22,508 bases of DNA, taken from NCBI GenBank assembly GCA_900540535.1, contig UQGM01000040.1, positions 1-22,508 of the forward strand, in the 5' to 3' direction. The translations under genes and the position numbers were made by a program. Source of the DNA: an uncultured Oscillospiraceae bacterium (GTDB taxonomy: Bacteria; Bacillota; Clostridia; Oscillospirales; Acutalibacteraceae). Of this stretch, positions 1 to 6,087 are shown piece after piece; position 1 is the stretch's first letter; each line of letters opens with the position of its first letter. Below the pieces are notes generated by a model. It ran no database searches and was not told the DNA's origin. It worked only from the letters and a program-made list of their open reading frames with translations.

Positions 1-2
1 GC

Positions 3-254
3 GGTTCCTCAGGTACAGCACCTGAACCTTTAAAGCCATATAAAGGTATGGCAGTGAAGCTGAGCGGAACAAAGCTTTATGGCTCAGCTTCTGCAAAAGA
101 ACCCGCAAACACCGTAACAGGTACTTATTATCTGTATGACGGTGAAAACATCGATGGAAGATACCGTATCACAACTTCAAAGGACAGATGCGGCAAAACT
201 CCAATAGGCGAAAATGTCACAGGATTTATTGACGCCGACTTTGCAAAGGCTTAG
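3..254 (+). CDS. C-terminal fragment of a phage endolysin-like protein (partial at left edge)
   Basis: The frame is open to the left edge, so only the last 83 residues are visible. An internal ATG at 48 is in frame but has no ribosome binding site and is not a convincing start. A short Gly/Ser/Pro-rich linker (about the first 15 residues) precedes a compact domain of about 65 residues containing the stretches KLYGSASAKEP, TGTYYLYDG, RYRITTS and VTGFIDADF. From memory, domains like this sit at the C-terminus of peptidoglycan amidases and other lysins in Clostridia phages and are thought to bind the cell wall. The catalytic domain is not visible. The gene ends 12 bases before a holin-like gene, which fits a lysis module. 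An alternative is another phage wall-associated or tail protein with the same terminal domain. Confidence 0.6.
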   Translation, partial: GSSGTAPEPLKPYKGMAVKLSGTKLYGSASAKEPANTVTGTYYLYDGENIDGRYRITTSKDRCGKTPIGENVTGFIDADFAKA

Positions 255-266
255 GGGTGAGGATGC

Positions 267-539
267 ATGACCCAATGGGAAGTTGTAGGAGTGATAATAG
301 CGCTTATAGGGCTTATAAGCGCAATAGTAACTCCTGTGTTAAAGCTTAATTCTTCTGTCGTGAAGCTCGACACCACCATGAAACTTTTAACTGAGCAGAT
401 GGACAAATTCCGTGAAGATAACCGTGAGGCTCATCATGATATTTATTCCCGACTTGACAGAAAGGGTAAGATATTAGAGCGACATGAGACCATGCTTGTG
501 AGCCACGAAAGAAGAATAAGCGAATTAGAGAAAAAATAA
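267..539 (+). CDS. small holin-like phage membrane protein (BhlA/XhlA type topology)
   Basis: This 90-residue protein has one hydrophobic N-terminal segment (about residues 5-26, VVGVIIALIGLISAIVTPVL). It is followed by a highly charged, predicted coiled-coil tail (about 30-90) rich in Lys, Glu and Arg. The arrangement matches small phage holin or holin-accessory proteins of the BhlA/UviB kind; XhlA has the reverse order. It starts with ATG behind a purine-rich GGGGTGAGG. It lies directly after the endolysin-like gene and is the last gene before the attachment site. Its role in forming lysis pores or anchoring the lysin is inferred from topology and position only. Confidence 0.6.
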   Translation: MTQWEVVGVIIALIGLISAIVTPVLKLNSSVVKLDTTMKLLTEQMDKFREDNREAHHDIYSRLDRKGKILERHETMLVSHERRISELEKK

Positions 540-544
540 ATTTA

Positions 545-577
545 AGCCGCTGTGAAAAAGCAGCGGCTGAGTTTTTG
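545..577 (+). terminator. intrinsic terminator after the lysis genes
   Basis: A perfect 8-bp stem, AGCCGCTG (545-552) with CAGCGGCT (561-568) and an 8-nt loop, is followed by a T-rich tract. It closes the phage lysis genes five bases after the stop codon. Confidence 0.85.
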
Positions 578-711
578 TCAACTATTTGTCAACAAATTTT
601 GAAAAAGACACAAAAAAACACCCCAAGTTACGAAATGGAAATGCGCAGAAAGCCCAATAATACATAGGTTTTCACTAAACTTTAGAAAGAAATAAAAAGT
701 AAAATTTAAAA

Positions 712-756
712 CTACGAACCAAAAGGTCGGGGGTTCGAATCCCTTACGCCGTACCA
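712..756 (+). other. prophage attachment site: 3' half of tRNA-Arg (anticodon ACG)
   Basis: The bases fold as the 3' portion of a tRNA. They comprise an anticodon loop CTACGAA (712-718, anticodon ACG at 714-716), the 3' anticodon stem CCAAA, variable loop AGGTC, a T arm of GGGGG-TTCGAAT-CCCTT (729-745), the 3' acceptor strand ACGCCGT, discriminator A and an encoded CCA (754-756). Upstream of 712 there is no matching anticodon stem (TTTGG expected, TAAAA found), no D arm and no 5' acceptor strand. The tRNA gene is therefore interrupted exactly at the anticodon loop, a standard crossover point for tyrosine recombinases. The intact tRNA is expected at the other prophage end. Confidence 0.85.
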
Positions 757-759
757 CGA

Positions 760-796
760 AAACCTTGAAACATTTGTTGTTTCAAGGTTTTTTGTT
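760..796 (+). terminator. original tRNA-Arg terminator
   Basis: A perfect 12-bp stem, AAACCTTGAAAC (760-771) with GTTTCAAGGTTT (779-790), is followed by a run of T. It starts three bases after the tRNA CCA end and is most simply the terminator of the tRNA gene before integration. The rest of the gap up to the next promoter (about 797-876) is AT-rich with no recognised element. Confidence 0.85.
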
Positions 797-876
797 TTGC
801 CTTGAAATATTTTTAACGCTTTTTTACATTAAATATAAATTAGCAATATAATTTTCCACACTTTTCGTTTTAACGG

Positions 877-903
877 TTGAAAATTTATGGTTTCGGATAT
901 AAT
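877..903 (+). promoter_or_regulatory. promoter of the superoxide reductase gene
   Basis: TTGAAA (877-882) and a consensus TATAAT (898-903) are separated by 15 bases, shorter than the ideal 17. Downstream, a 5-bp palindrome CGGAC-TTTT-GTCCG (923-936) lies immediately before the ribosome binding site AAAGGAG and may be an operator or a leader hairpin. No PerR-type box is evident. Confidence 0.5.
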
Positions 904-950
904 ATATAGGTGAAATATTAAACGGACTTTTGTCCGAAAGGAGAGTTAAA

Positions 951-1325
951 ATGGAATTTTACATTTGCAGACATTGCGGAAATATTATCGCATATGCGGA
1001 AAATAAAGGTGTACCGGTAATTTGCTGCGGCGAAAAAATGGAAAAGCTTGTACCCGGTTCAGTGGACGCTGCTGCCGAAAAGCATGTACCTGTTATTACC
1101 GTTAATGGCGCAGAGGTTACTGTGCATGTGGGAAGTGTTGATCATCCCATGACAGAGGAGCATCTCATTGAGTGGATTGCTCTTGAAACACATGAGGGCA
1201 ACCAGCGCAAGCTTTTAAAAGCAGGTGCAGCACCGGAAGTAAAGTTTATGCTTACAGAGAACGACAAAGCTGTTGCAGCTTATGCTTACTGCAATCTTCA
1301 CGGACTTTGGAAAGCGGAAGCTTAA
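951..1325 (+). CDS. dfx: desulfoferrodoxin-type superoxide reductase
   Basis: This cytoplasmic iron protein reduces superoxide to hydrogen peroxide without making oxygen and protects anaerobes during air exposure. From the ATG at 951, seven bases after AAAGGAG, it has 124 residues, the normal size of two-iron desulfoferrodoxin. The N-terminal desulforedoxin-type centre has Cys6, Cys9, Cys25 and Cys26. The C-terminal superoxide reductase domain carries the EKH motif (43-45) and the iron ligands His45, His65, His71, Cys114 and His117 (CNLH). A TTG seven codons upstream (930) is in frame but lies inside the leader palindrome and before the binding site, so I reject it. It is a single-gene unit with its own promoter and terminator. 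Confidence 0.95.
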   Translation: MEFYICRHCGNIIAYAENKGVPVICCGEKMEKLVPGSVDAAAEKHVPVITVNGAEVTVHVGSVDHPMTEEHLIEWIALETHEGNQRKLLKAGAAPEVKFMLTENDKAVAAYAYCNLHGLWKAEA

Positions 1326-1352
1326 TTGACAACAATAACTAAATAAAAAAAT

Positions 1353-1378
1353 AAAGGCAGGCTTTACGCCTGCCTTTT
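1353..1378. terminator. bidirectional intrinsic terminator (superoxide reductase / tex)
   Basis: A 10-bp perfect stem, AAAGGCAGGC (1353-1362) with GCCTGCCTTT (1368-1377), has a TTTAC loop. The plus strand ends in TTTT. The minus strand continues into ATTTTTTT, so it can also stop the convergent tex operon. Confidence 0.85.
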
Positions 1379-1393
1379 AGTTTCCTATTAAGC

Positions 1394-1416
1394 TAAGTGT
1401 CCGACACAGGCACTTA
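1394..1416. repeat. palindrome at start of hairpin train
   Basis: TAAGTG (1394-1399) pairs with CACTTA (1411-1416). A smaller palindrome GTGT-CCG-ACAC (1397-1407) overlaps its left arm. It is the first of five small palindromes between the terminator and the tex stop codon. Confidence 0.5.
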
Positions 1417-1431
1417 TAGTAATTTATTACC

Positions 1432-1469
1432 GTCAGTTAGTGTGCGACTTGGATGCAGGTTCAACCTGC
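1432..1469. repeat. 38-nt repeat unit with palindrome (copy 1)
   Basis: This 38-base unit starts GTCAGTTAGTGTGCG and ends in the palindrome GCAGGTTCAACCTGC (1455-1469). It is about 80% identical to the unit at 1498-1535. The stem difference between the two is a compensatory pair (T-A here, C-G there), which suggests that the folded form is conserved. Confidence 0.75.
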
Positions 1470-1497
1470 CCGCAGGCACTAATATTTAATATTCGCT

Positions 1498-1535
1498 GTC
1501 AGCTAGTGTGCGGATTGTGTGCAGGCTCAGCCTGC
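1498..1535. repeat. 38-nt repeat unit with palindrome (copy 2)
   Basis: This unit starts GTCAGCTAGTGTGCG and ends in the palindrome GCAGGCTCAGCCTGC (1521-1535). It repeats copy 1 exactly 66 bases downstream. A third relative lies at 10901-10935 in front of the GntR gene. Confidence 0.75.
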
Positions 1536-1550
1536 TGTACGTCACGGGTG

Positions 1551-1563
1551 CAGCGTTGCGCTG
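1551..1563. repeat. small palindrome CAGCG-TTG-CGCTG
   Basis: A 5-bp stem with a TTG loop, preceded by GGTG like its neighbours. It appears to be a diverged member of the same hairpin train. Confidence 0.45.
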
Positions 1564-1576
1564 TTGCGGCGTGGGT

Positions 1577-1591
1577 GCAAACTCAGTTTGC
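1577..1591. repeat. palindrome overlapping the tex stop codon
   Basis: GCAAACTCAGTTTGC has the same TCAG centre as copy 2 but different, still complementary arms. The tex stop codon (1583-1585, minus strand) lies at its centre, so the last two codons of tex are part of the element. Confidence 0.55.
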
Positions 1592-3763
1592 TGCTGTGGC
1601 TTCACCGGCTTTGGGCTGTTTCATGGTAAGGGAAATTCTGCCTCTCTTTGTATCTACGTCGAGAACCCAAACAGTGACTATATCGCCTACTGTGAGCACC
1701 TCTGAAGGATGCTTTATAAATCTGTCAGTGATTCTTGAAATGTGTACGAGTCCATCCTGGTGAACTCCGATGTCAATAAACGCACCGAAATCTATAACGT
1801 TTCTGACTGTTCCTTTAAGCTCCATGCCGGGCTTTAAGTCTTTCATGTCCATAATATCGCTTCTGAGAAGAGGCTTTGGAAGCTCGTCACGGGGATCACG
1901 GCCGGGACGCAGAAGCTCTTTTATAATATCCTCCAAAGTTGGCACGCCGATTTCCAGACGTTTTGCAGCTTCTTCAATACCTATTGAGTCAACTCTCTCT
2001 CTAAGCTGACCGATATTTCCTGCTGCAACATCCTTTAATGTATATCCGCAAAGAGTGAGAAGCAGCTCTGCAGCTTTGTATGATTCTGGATGCACTGCTG
2101 TTGCATCAAGGGGATTTTTGCTTTCGGGTATGCGCAGGAATCCTGCACACTGCTCAAATGCCTTTGCTCCGAGCTTCGGTACCTTTTTAATCTGAGCTCT
2201 TGATGTAAATGCTCCGTTTTCCTCTCTGTATGCCACAATGTTCTTTGAAACACCTGCGTTTATTCCCGCAACCTTTGAAAGGAGTGAGGGGGAAGCTGTA
2301 TTGAGGTCAACGCCTACGCTGTTAACGCAGTCTTCTACAACGCCGTCAAGGGAAGCTGCAAGTTGTTTTTGAGGCATATCGTGCTGATACTGTCCTACAC
2401 CGATTGCCTTGGGATCAATTTTAACAAGCTCAGCCAAGGGATCCTGAAGTCTTCTTGCAATTGAAACTGCACTTCTGAGTGAAACGTCGTATTCCGGGAA
2501 TTCTTCAGCTGCAAGCTTTGAAGCTGAGTAAACGGAAGCTCCTGCCTCGCTGACAACCATATAGGAAACTTTATGAGATGCCTGCTTTATAAGGTCGGCT
2601 GTGAATATCTCAGTTTCCTTTGAAGCGGTTCCGTTGCCGATTGCTATTATTTCAACATTGTATTTTTCTATAAATGAAAGTATGAGCTTTTTAGCCTTTT
2701 CTTTTTCTCCGGCGGAATGGGTGATGTATGCAACGCCTGTATCGAGAACCTTTCCTGTTGCGTCAACAACTGCTACCTTACAGCCTGTTCTGTATCCTGG
2801 GTCAAGACCTATGGCATTCTTTCCCTTTACAGGAGGCTGCATAAGCAGGGGACGGAGGTTTGCGGCGAAAACATGAATTGCATCCGTTGCAGCCTGTTCA
2901 GTGAGCATAGCTCTTATTTCACGTTCAACGGAGGGTGAAATAAGTCTGTCGTAGGAGTCATTTGCAACATCGGTCATAATGTCAACGCAGGTTGAATTTG
3001 GGTCAACGGCAGTGACGGATTCTATTACTCTCATTGCCTTCTGTCTGTCTATTGAAACACTTACCTTCAAAAAGCCCTCACGTTCTCCACGGTCAATGGC
3101 AAGAACCTGATGACCGTGCATTTTGTTTACAGGCTGAGTAAAATCGTAGTAAGCGGTGTAAACGCTTTCCTTTTCAGGGTCGGCGGCTTTTACTGTAACG
3201 GTACCTACAACAGTAAAGAGATTTCTAAGACGCTTTCTTATTTCAGCGTTGTCGGAGATGTTTTCAGCTATGATGTCCATAGCTCCCTGTAAAGCGTCTG
3301 CAGGGGTTTCCACTCCTTTTTCAGGGTCAACAAAATTTTCTGCAAGATCAATGGGGAATTTGCCGTCAGTTTCCCCTGAGGAAATGGCATCTGCAAGGGG
3401 TTCGAGTCCCTTTTCTCTTGCAACTGATGCTCTTGTTTTTCTCTTGGGCTTATAAGGACGGTAGATGTCCTCAATTTCCGCAAGAGTAGCGGCTTTTTTA
3501 AGAGCCTCTTCTATTTCGGGGGTCATGGCTTCAAGAGCCTCAATTGCTGTGAAAACATCTTCTCTTCTCTTTTCGAGATTGCGAAGATATTCGAGCCTTT
3601 CTGAAATCTCTCTCAAAACCTGATCGTCAAGAGTGCCGTGCTGTTCCTTTCTGTAACGGGCTATAAAAGGAATGGTGTTGCCTTCATCTATAAGCTTTAC
3701 TGTGTTTTCAACCTGCCAGCGCTGGAGTGAAAACTCGCTTGTAATCTGATTTATTATATCCAT
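1583..3763 (-). CDS. tex: Tex-family RNA-binding transcription accessory protein
   Basis: At 726 residues this has the usual Tex length and domain order. A helical Tex N-terminal region (about 1-190) contains FIARYRKE and IYRPYKPKRKTRA. A YqgF/RuvX-like nuclease fold (about 320-445) includes GLDPGYRTGCK. Helix-hairpin-helix repeats (about 480-560) and a C-terminal S1 RNA-binding domain (about 640-712, with VIDFGAFIDIGVHQDGLVHIS) follow. Tex is a conserved cytoplasmic nucleic-acid-binding protein linked to transcription; its exact role in Clostridia is not settled. It starts 19 bases after the dnaC-like gene and is probably the last gene of that operon. Its last codons lie in a repeat palindrome. 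Confidence 0.95.
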   Translation of the reverse strand: MDIINQITSEFSLQRWQVENTVKLIDEGNTIPFIARYRKEQHGTLDDQVLREISERLEYLRNLEKRREDVFTAIEALEAMTPEIEEALKKAATLAEIEDIYRPYKPKRKTRASVAREKGLEPLADAISSGETDGKFPIDLAENFVDPEKGVETPADALQGAMDIIAENISDNAEIRKRLRNLFTVVGTVTVKAADPEKESVYTAYYDFTQPVNKMHGHQVLAIDRGEREGFLKVSVSIDRQKAMRVIESVTAVDPNSTCVDIMTDVANDSYDRLISPSVEREIRAMLTEQAATDAIHVFAANLRPLLMQPPVKGKNAIGLDPGYRTGCKVAVVDATGKVLDTGVAYITHSAGEKEKAKKLILSFIEKYNVEIIAIGNGTASKETEIFTADLIKQASHKVSYMVVSEAGASVYSASKLAAEEFPEYDVSLRSAVSIARRLQDPLAELVKIDPKAIGVGQYQHDMPQKQLAASLDGVVEDCVNSVGVDLNTASPSLLSKVAGINAGVSKNIVAYREENGAFTSRAQIKKVPKLGAKAFEQCAGFLRIPESKNPLDATAVHPESYKAAELLLTLCGYTLKDVAAGNIGQLRERVDSIGIEEAAKRLEIGVPTLEDIIKELLRPGRDPRDELPKPLLRSDIMDMKDLKPGMELKGTVRNVIDFGAFIDIGVHQDGLVHISRITDRFIKHPSEVLTVGDIVTVWVLDVDTKRGRISLTMKQPKAGEATAAN

Positions 3764-3782
3764 AAAATTTTCCTCACTTTTC

Positions 3783-4763
3783 TTACTTTATTTTAAGCTG
3801 CCTTATGTCACGTCCGCAGAAGTAGACCGGAGTAAAGGAGCCTAAAATACGGGAGGCTATACGCTGGTCATACTTTTTATCCAGTTCGCCCGGTTCAAGA
3901 TTTGTGCTGATTATTGTGGGCAAAGAGGCAAGCATACGGGAGTTTATTATATTGTAAATAGCCGAAAGGGTAAAGGCAGTGGAAAATTCAGCTCCCAAAT
4001 CGTCGAGAATGAGTAAATCACATTCGAGGAGCAGGGAAAGAGTATCTCCGTCCTGACCGCTTCTGCCGAATTTTTCGTTTTCAAGGCGGTTTAAAAGATT
4101 CTGAGCGGAACCGTAAATCACTCCGAAGCCTTTTCCTATGACTTCTCCCGCAATGGCAAGGGACAGATGGGTTTTACCCAGACCCGTTGCGCCGTATAAA
4201 ATAAGACTTGGAGATTTAAGTGAAAAATTATCGGCATAATTTTTACAGTATCGATAATTTCCCGCCATAAGTCTGCGGGGAACTACTCCGTTTTCAAGGG
4301 GAATTTCAGGATAATAATCAAGGCTGAAATCCTCAAAGGTGGATACTGTAAGGGGAGAAATGCGGCTGAGTTTATCATAAGCAATTGTTCTTATGAGATT
4401 TTTATAACAGGGACACATTCTGCCGTTAATATAGCCTTTATCATCACATACGGGGCAGGAATACTTGACTTCAAGATAATCGTCGGGATATCCGGCTTCT
4501 TTGAGTATCTGAGCTCTGCGCCTTTGTGCAGCAAGATTATGATTTTTAAGCGTTTCGATAAATTCAGCGCTTTTATCCTTGTTCATGCCTATGGCTTTTG
4601 CAGCTTCAAGTCCGCACACTGCCATCTGACGCTCAAGCTCAGCTATTTCCGGATACTTTTCCACTACTTCGCTGTGGTGAATTTCACGTTCTTTTTCCGC
4701 TCTGCTGCGTCTTAAAGCCAGTTCCTTTTCAGCTCTTTCATAAACTGAGCCGTCATATTTCAT
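3783..4763 (-). CDS. DnaC/DnaI-type replicative helicase loader ATPase
   Basis: This 326-residue AAA+ ATPase resembles the loaders that place the replicative helicase on DNA during initiation and restart. The N-terminal region (1-95) is charged and helical. Four cysteines (103, 106, 117, 119; CPVC and CPC) form a likely zinc site as in DnaI. The ATPase core has Walker A GATGLGKTH (191-199), Walker B LLILDD (250-255) and a likely arginine-finger region near the C-terminus (DQRIASRI). Its ATG overlaps the stop of the DnaD-domain gene (TAATG), which indicates coupled translation. The pairing with a DnaD protein supports a role in primosome assembly. Confidence 0.9.
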   Translation of the reverse strand: MKYDGSVYERAEKELALRRSRAEKEREIHHSEVVEKYPEIAELERQMAVCGLEAAKAIGMNKDKSAEFIETLKNHNLAAQRRRAQILKEAGYPDDYLEVKYSCPVCDDKGYINGRMCPCYKNLIRTIAYDKLSRISPLTVSTFEDFSLDYYPEIPLENGVVPRRLMAGNYRYCKNYADNFSLKSPSLILYGATGLGKTHLSLAIAGEVIGKGFGVIYGSAQNLLNRLENEKFGRSGQDGDTLSLLLECDLLILDDLGAEFSTAFTLSAIYNIINSRMLASLPTIISTNLEPGELDKKYDQRIASRILGSFTPVYFCGRDIRQLKIK

Positions 4764-5818
4764 TAGTTTTCGCCTCCCTGTCCGTCTGCGCCCTGCATGG
4801 CACGTTTTATAAAGTCATCCACATTATAGGACGGTGTATTGCTCTGCTGTACGTTCTTTGACTGATTATTGGTGATTTTGCTTTGCTCACGTTCCTGCCT
4901 GTTTTTCATCAGGAGCTGAGGAGTTGTTATGCCGTTGCTTCTCCAGTTTTCCAAAATTTTATCCATGTACGGAAAACTGATTTTATCTGTGTGATCAAGC
5001 ATTTCTTCATATGCAAGATATATCATGTCGCAGGAAAATCCCCATCCTTCGCTCCATTTATATAAATATTCGCTTTGCTTTGAAGAGGGGCGAGGTGTTG
5101 TAATTCCCGTAAGGGATTTAAATTTTGCCCAGAGAGTTTTCTGGGATGTAAGTTTTTCGATTTCACTTTCTGCTCTCTCAAGGGTATCTATATCCTTTTC
5201 CGCCCAGCTTTTTCCCACTTTAAGTATGTAATTCATGTTCCTTTTGTCAATGGAAACACAGTATCCTATAAGCATCAGGATTACTTCTACAGGAAGCCCA
5301 TAATGGTCGTGAAGCATTAAAAGTGAAGCCTGTCCGTCATAGCCGATGGTGCGTCCCAGCTTTGACTGAGCCTCCGTGTAAAGATAGCAAAGTTCAGGAC
5401 ATTCCTCACAGCGGCTTGCAATCTGTTCAAGGTCAGGTTTTATTTCCGGAAGAGGGGAAACGACTGCTGCAGTGGCCGGTGAAGCTTTTATTTGCTGTGG
5501 TTCTGCCTTCTGCTGCACAGCAGGCTTTGGTGTTTCGCTTTTTTTAGGCGCAGAAGCAGGCTTTACTTCCGGCACAGCGCCGTCTTCAAGAAGTATACCG
5601 TTTTCCGCCCAATAGTTCATTGCGTCCCTGACATCAGCAGGATCGGTTTTGAGTATCTGAGCAATTTTTTCCTCGTCTGCTCCTTCTGCGCTGTAACGGA
5701 AAAGTATCAGCAGTACTTTGAGCTGTAAAGTGCCTGCAAGGCGTATATGATTGTCAACAATATCCGCAGGAATTGGGAACATTTGCTTCCAAGCCTCGGG
5801 ACTGATGTGGTAAGCCAT
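4763..5818 (-). CDS. DnaD-domain replication initiation/primosome protein
   Basis: The protein has 351 residues. An N-terminal winged-helix-like region (about 1-85, with a helical DEEKIAQILKTDPADVRDAMNYW-type segment) is followed by a Pro/Ala/Lys-rich linker (about 88-135). After it come two DnaD/DnaB2-type helical domains (about 140-215 and 225-310). The second ends in the conserved YxxxILxxW signature (YMDKILENWRSNGI). The tail is Gln/Asn-rich. DnaD proteins remodel DNA at origins and help load the helicase in Firmicutes. The overlap with the loader gene makes a functional pair likely. The ATG at 5818 follows AGGA about 10 bases upstream. Confidence 0.9.
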   Translation of the reverse strand: MAYHISPEAWKQMFPIPADIVDNHIRLAGTLQLKVLLILFRYSAEGADEEKIAQILKTDPADVRDAMNYWAENGILLEDGAVPEVKPASAPKKSETPKPAVQQKAEPQQIKASPATAAVVSPLPEIKPDLEQIASRCEECPELCYLYTEAQSKLGRTIGYDGQASLLMLHDHYGLPVEVILMLIGYCVSIDKRNMNYILKVGKSWAEKDIDTLERAESEIEKLTSQKTLWAKFKSLTGITTPRPSSKQSEYLYKWSEGWGFSCDMIYLAYEEMLDHTDKISFPYMDKILENWRSNGITTPQLLMKNRQEREQSKITNNQSKNVQQSNTPSYNVDDFIKRAMQGADGQGGEN

Positions 5819-5875
5819 AAACTCATTCCTAACTAAAATAATAAATACAAAAAGGGGACAAAACCCTGTCTATAT

Positions 5876-5904
5876 ATTTTAACTTCCAAAGTCAATTATT
5901 GCAA
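5876..5904 (-). promoter_or_regulatory. promoter of the dnaD-dnaC-tex operon
   Basis: Read on the minus strand, TTGCAA (5904-5899) and TAAAAT (5881-5876) are separated by 17 bases, about 60 bases before the dnaD start. TTGCAA is self-complementary, so it could also serve as the -35 of a plus-strand promoter (see the small RNA candidate). Confidence 0.6.
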
Positions 5905-5934
5905 ATAAAATTGAGATGTTTTTATTAAATATAT

Positions 5935-6064
5935 TTTAAAAGCTAAAAAGGATGGGATACATCCACTGACAGCAAGCAGTTTATACATGTTTAGCTTACT
6001 TTGGCGGATAAAATACCTCTTTGATAAGCTAAGGCGCAGAGTATAAGCTCTGCGCCTGCTTTTT
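5935..6064 (+). ncRNA. candidate small RNA with intrinsic terminator
   Basis: No ORF fits this gap between carB and the dnaD-like gene. On the plus strand there is a possible promoter (TTGCAA 5899-5904, 18 bases, TATTAA 5923-5928). It is followed by helix AAGCTAAA (5940-5947) with TTTAGCTT (5990-5997), an internal hairpin GGATG-CATCC (5950-5964), and a strong terminator AGGCGCAGAG (6032-6041) with CTCTGCGCCT (6048-6057) followed by five T (6060-6064). The T tract is on the plus strand only, so the hairpin is poor as a carB terminator. TTAGCTTA can instead pair with TAAGCTAA (6025-6032), giving two exclusive folds. I do not recognise a known family. Confidence 0.4.
6032..6064 (+). terminator. 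intrinsic terminator facing the carB 3' end
   Basis: A 10-bp GC-rich perfect stem with loop TATAAG is followed by GCTTTTTA on the plus strand. On the minus strand the hairpin may still slow RNA polymerase at the end of carAB, but no U tract follows there. Confidence 0.75.
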
Positions 6065-6087
6065 ATAATTTGAAATTTTAATTGTGA

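Larger units (their letters stand above)
1..756. mobile_element. right end of an integrated prophage
   Basis: An endolysin-like C-terminus, a small holin-like protein, a strong terminator and about 135 AT-rich non-coding bases (578-711) are followed by the 3' half of a tRNA-Arg gene. This is the usual end of a tyrosine-integrase prophage integrated into a tRNA gene. The stretch 575-596 carries a short direct repeat (TTGTCAAC twice, 11 bases apart). I see nothing else in 578-711. The integrase, the rest of the phage and the complete tRNA would lie left of the window. Calling this a prophage rather than another integrative element rests on the two lysis-type genes. Confidence 0.7.

Noticed and set aside
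701..756. A complete tRNA-Arg gene
   Set aside because: Only the part from the anticodon loop to CCA is present. No D arm or 5' acceptor strand pairs with it upstream.
930..950. TTG start seven codons upstream for superoxide reductase
   Set aside because: It lies inside the leader palindrome and before the AAAGGAG site. The ATG at 951 is well spaced and gives the family's normal N-terminus.
1394..1591. CRISPR array
   Set aside because: The repeats are few, diverged and irregularly spaced. There are no unique spacers of constant length and no cas genes.
1440..1763. Cys-rich ORF on the plus strand overlapping the repeats and tex
   Set aside because: It has no ribosome binding site, is built from repeat palindromes and runs antisense into the tex S1 domain.
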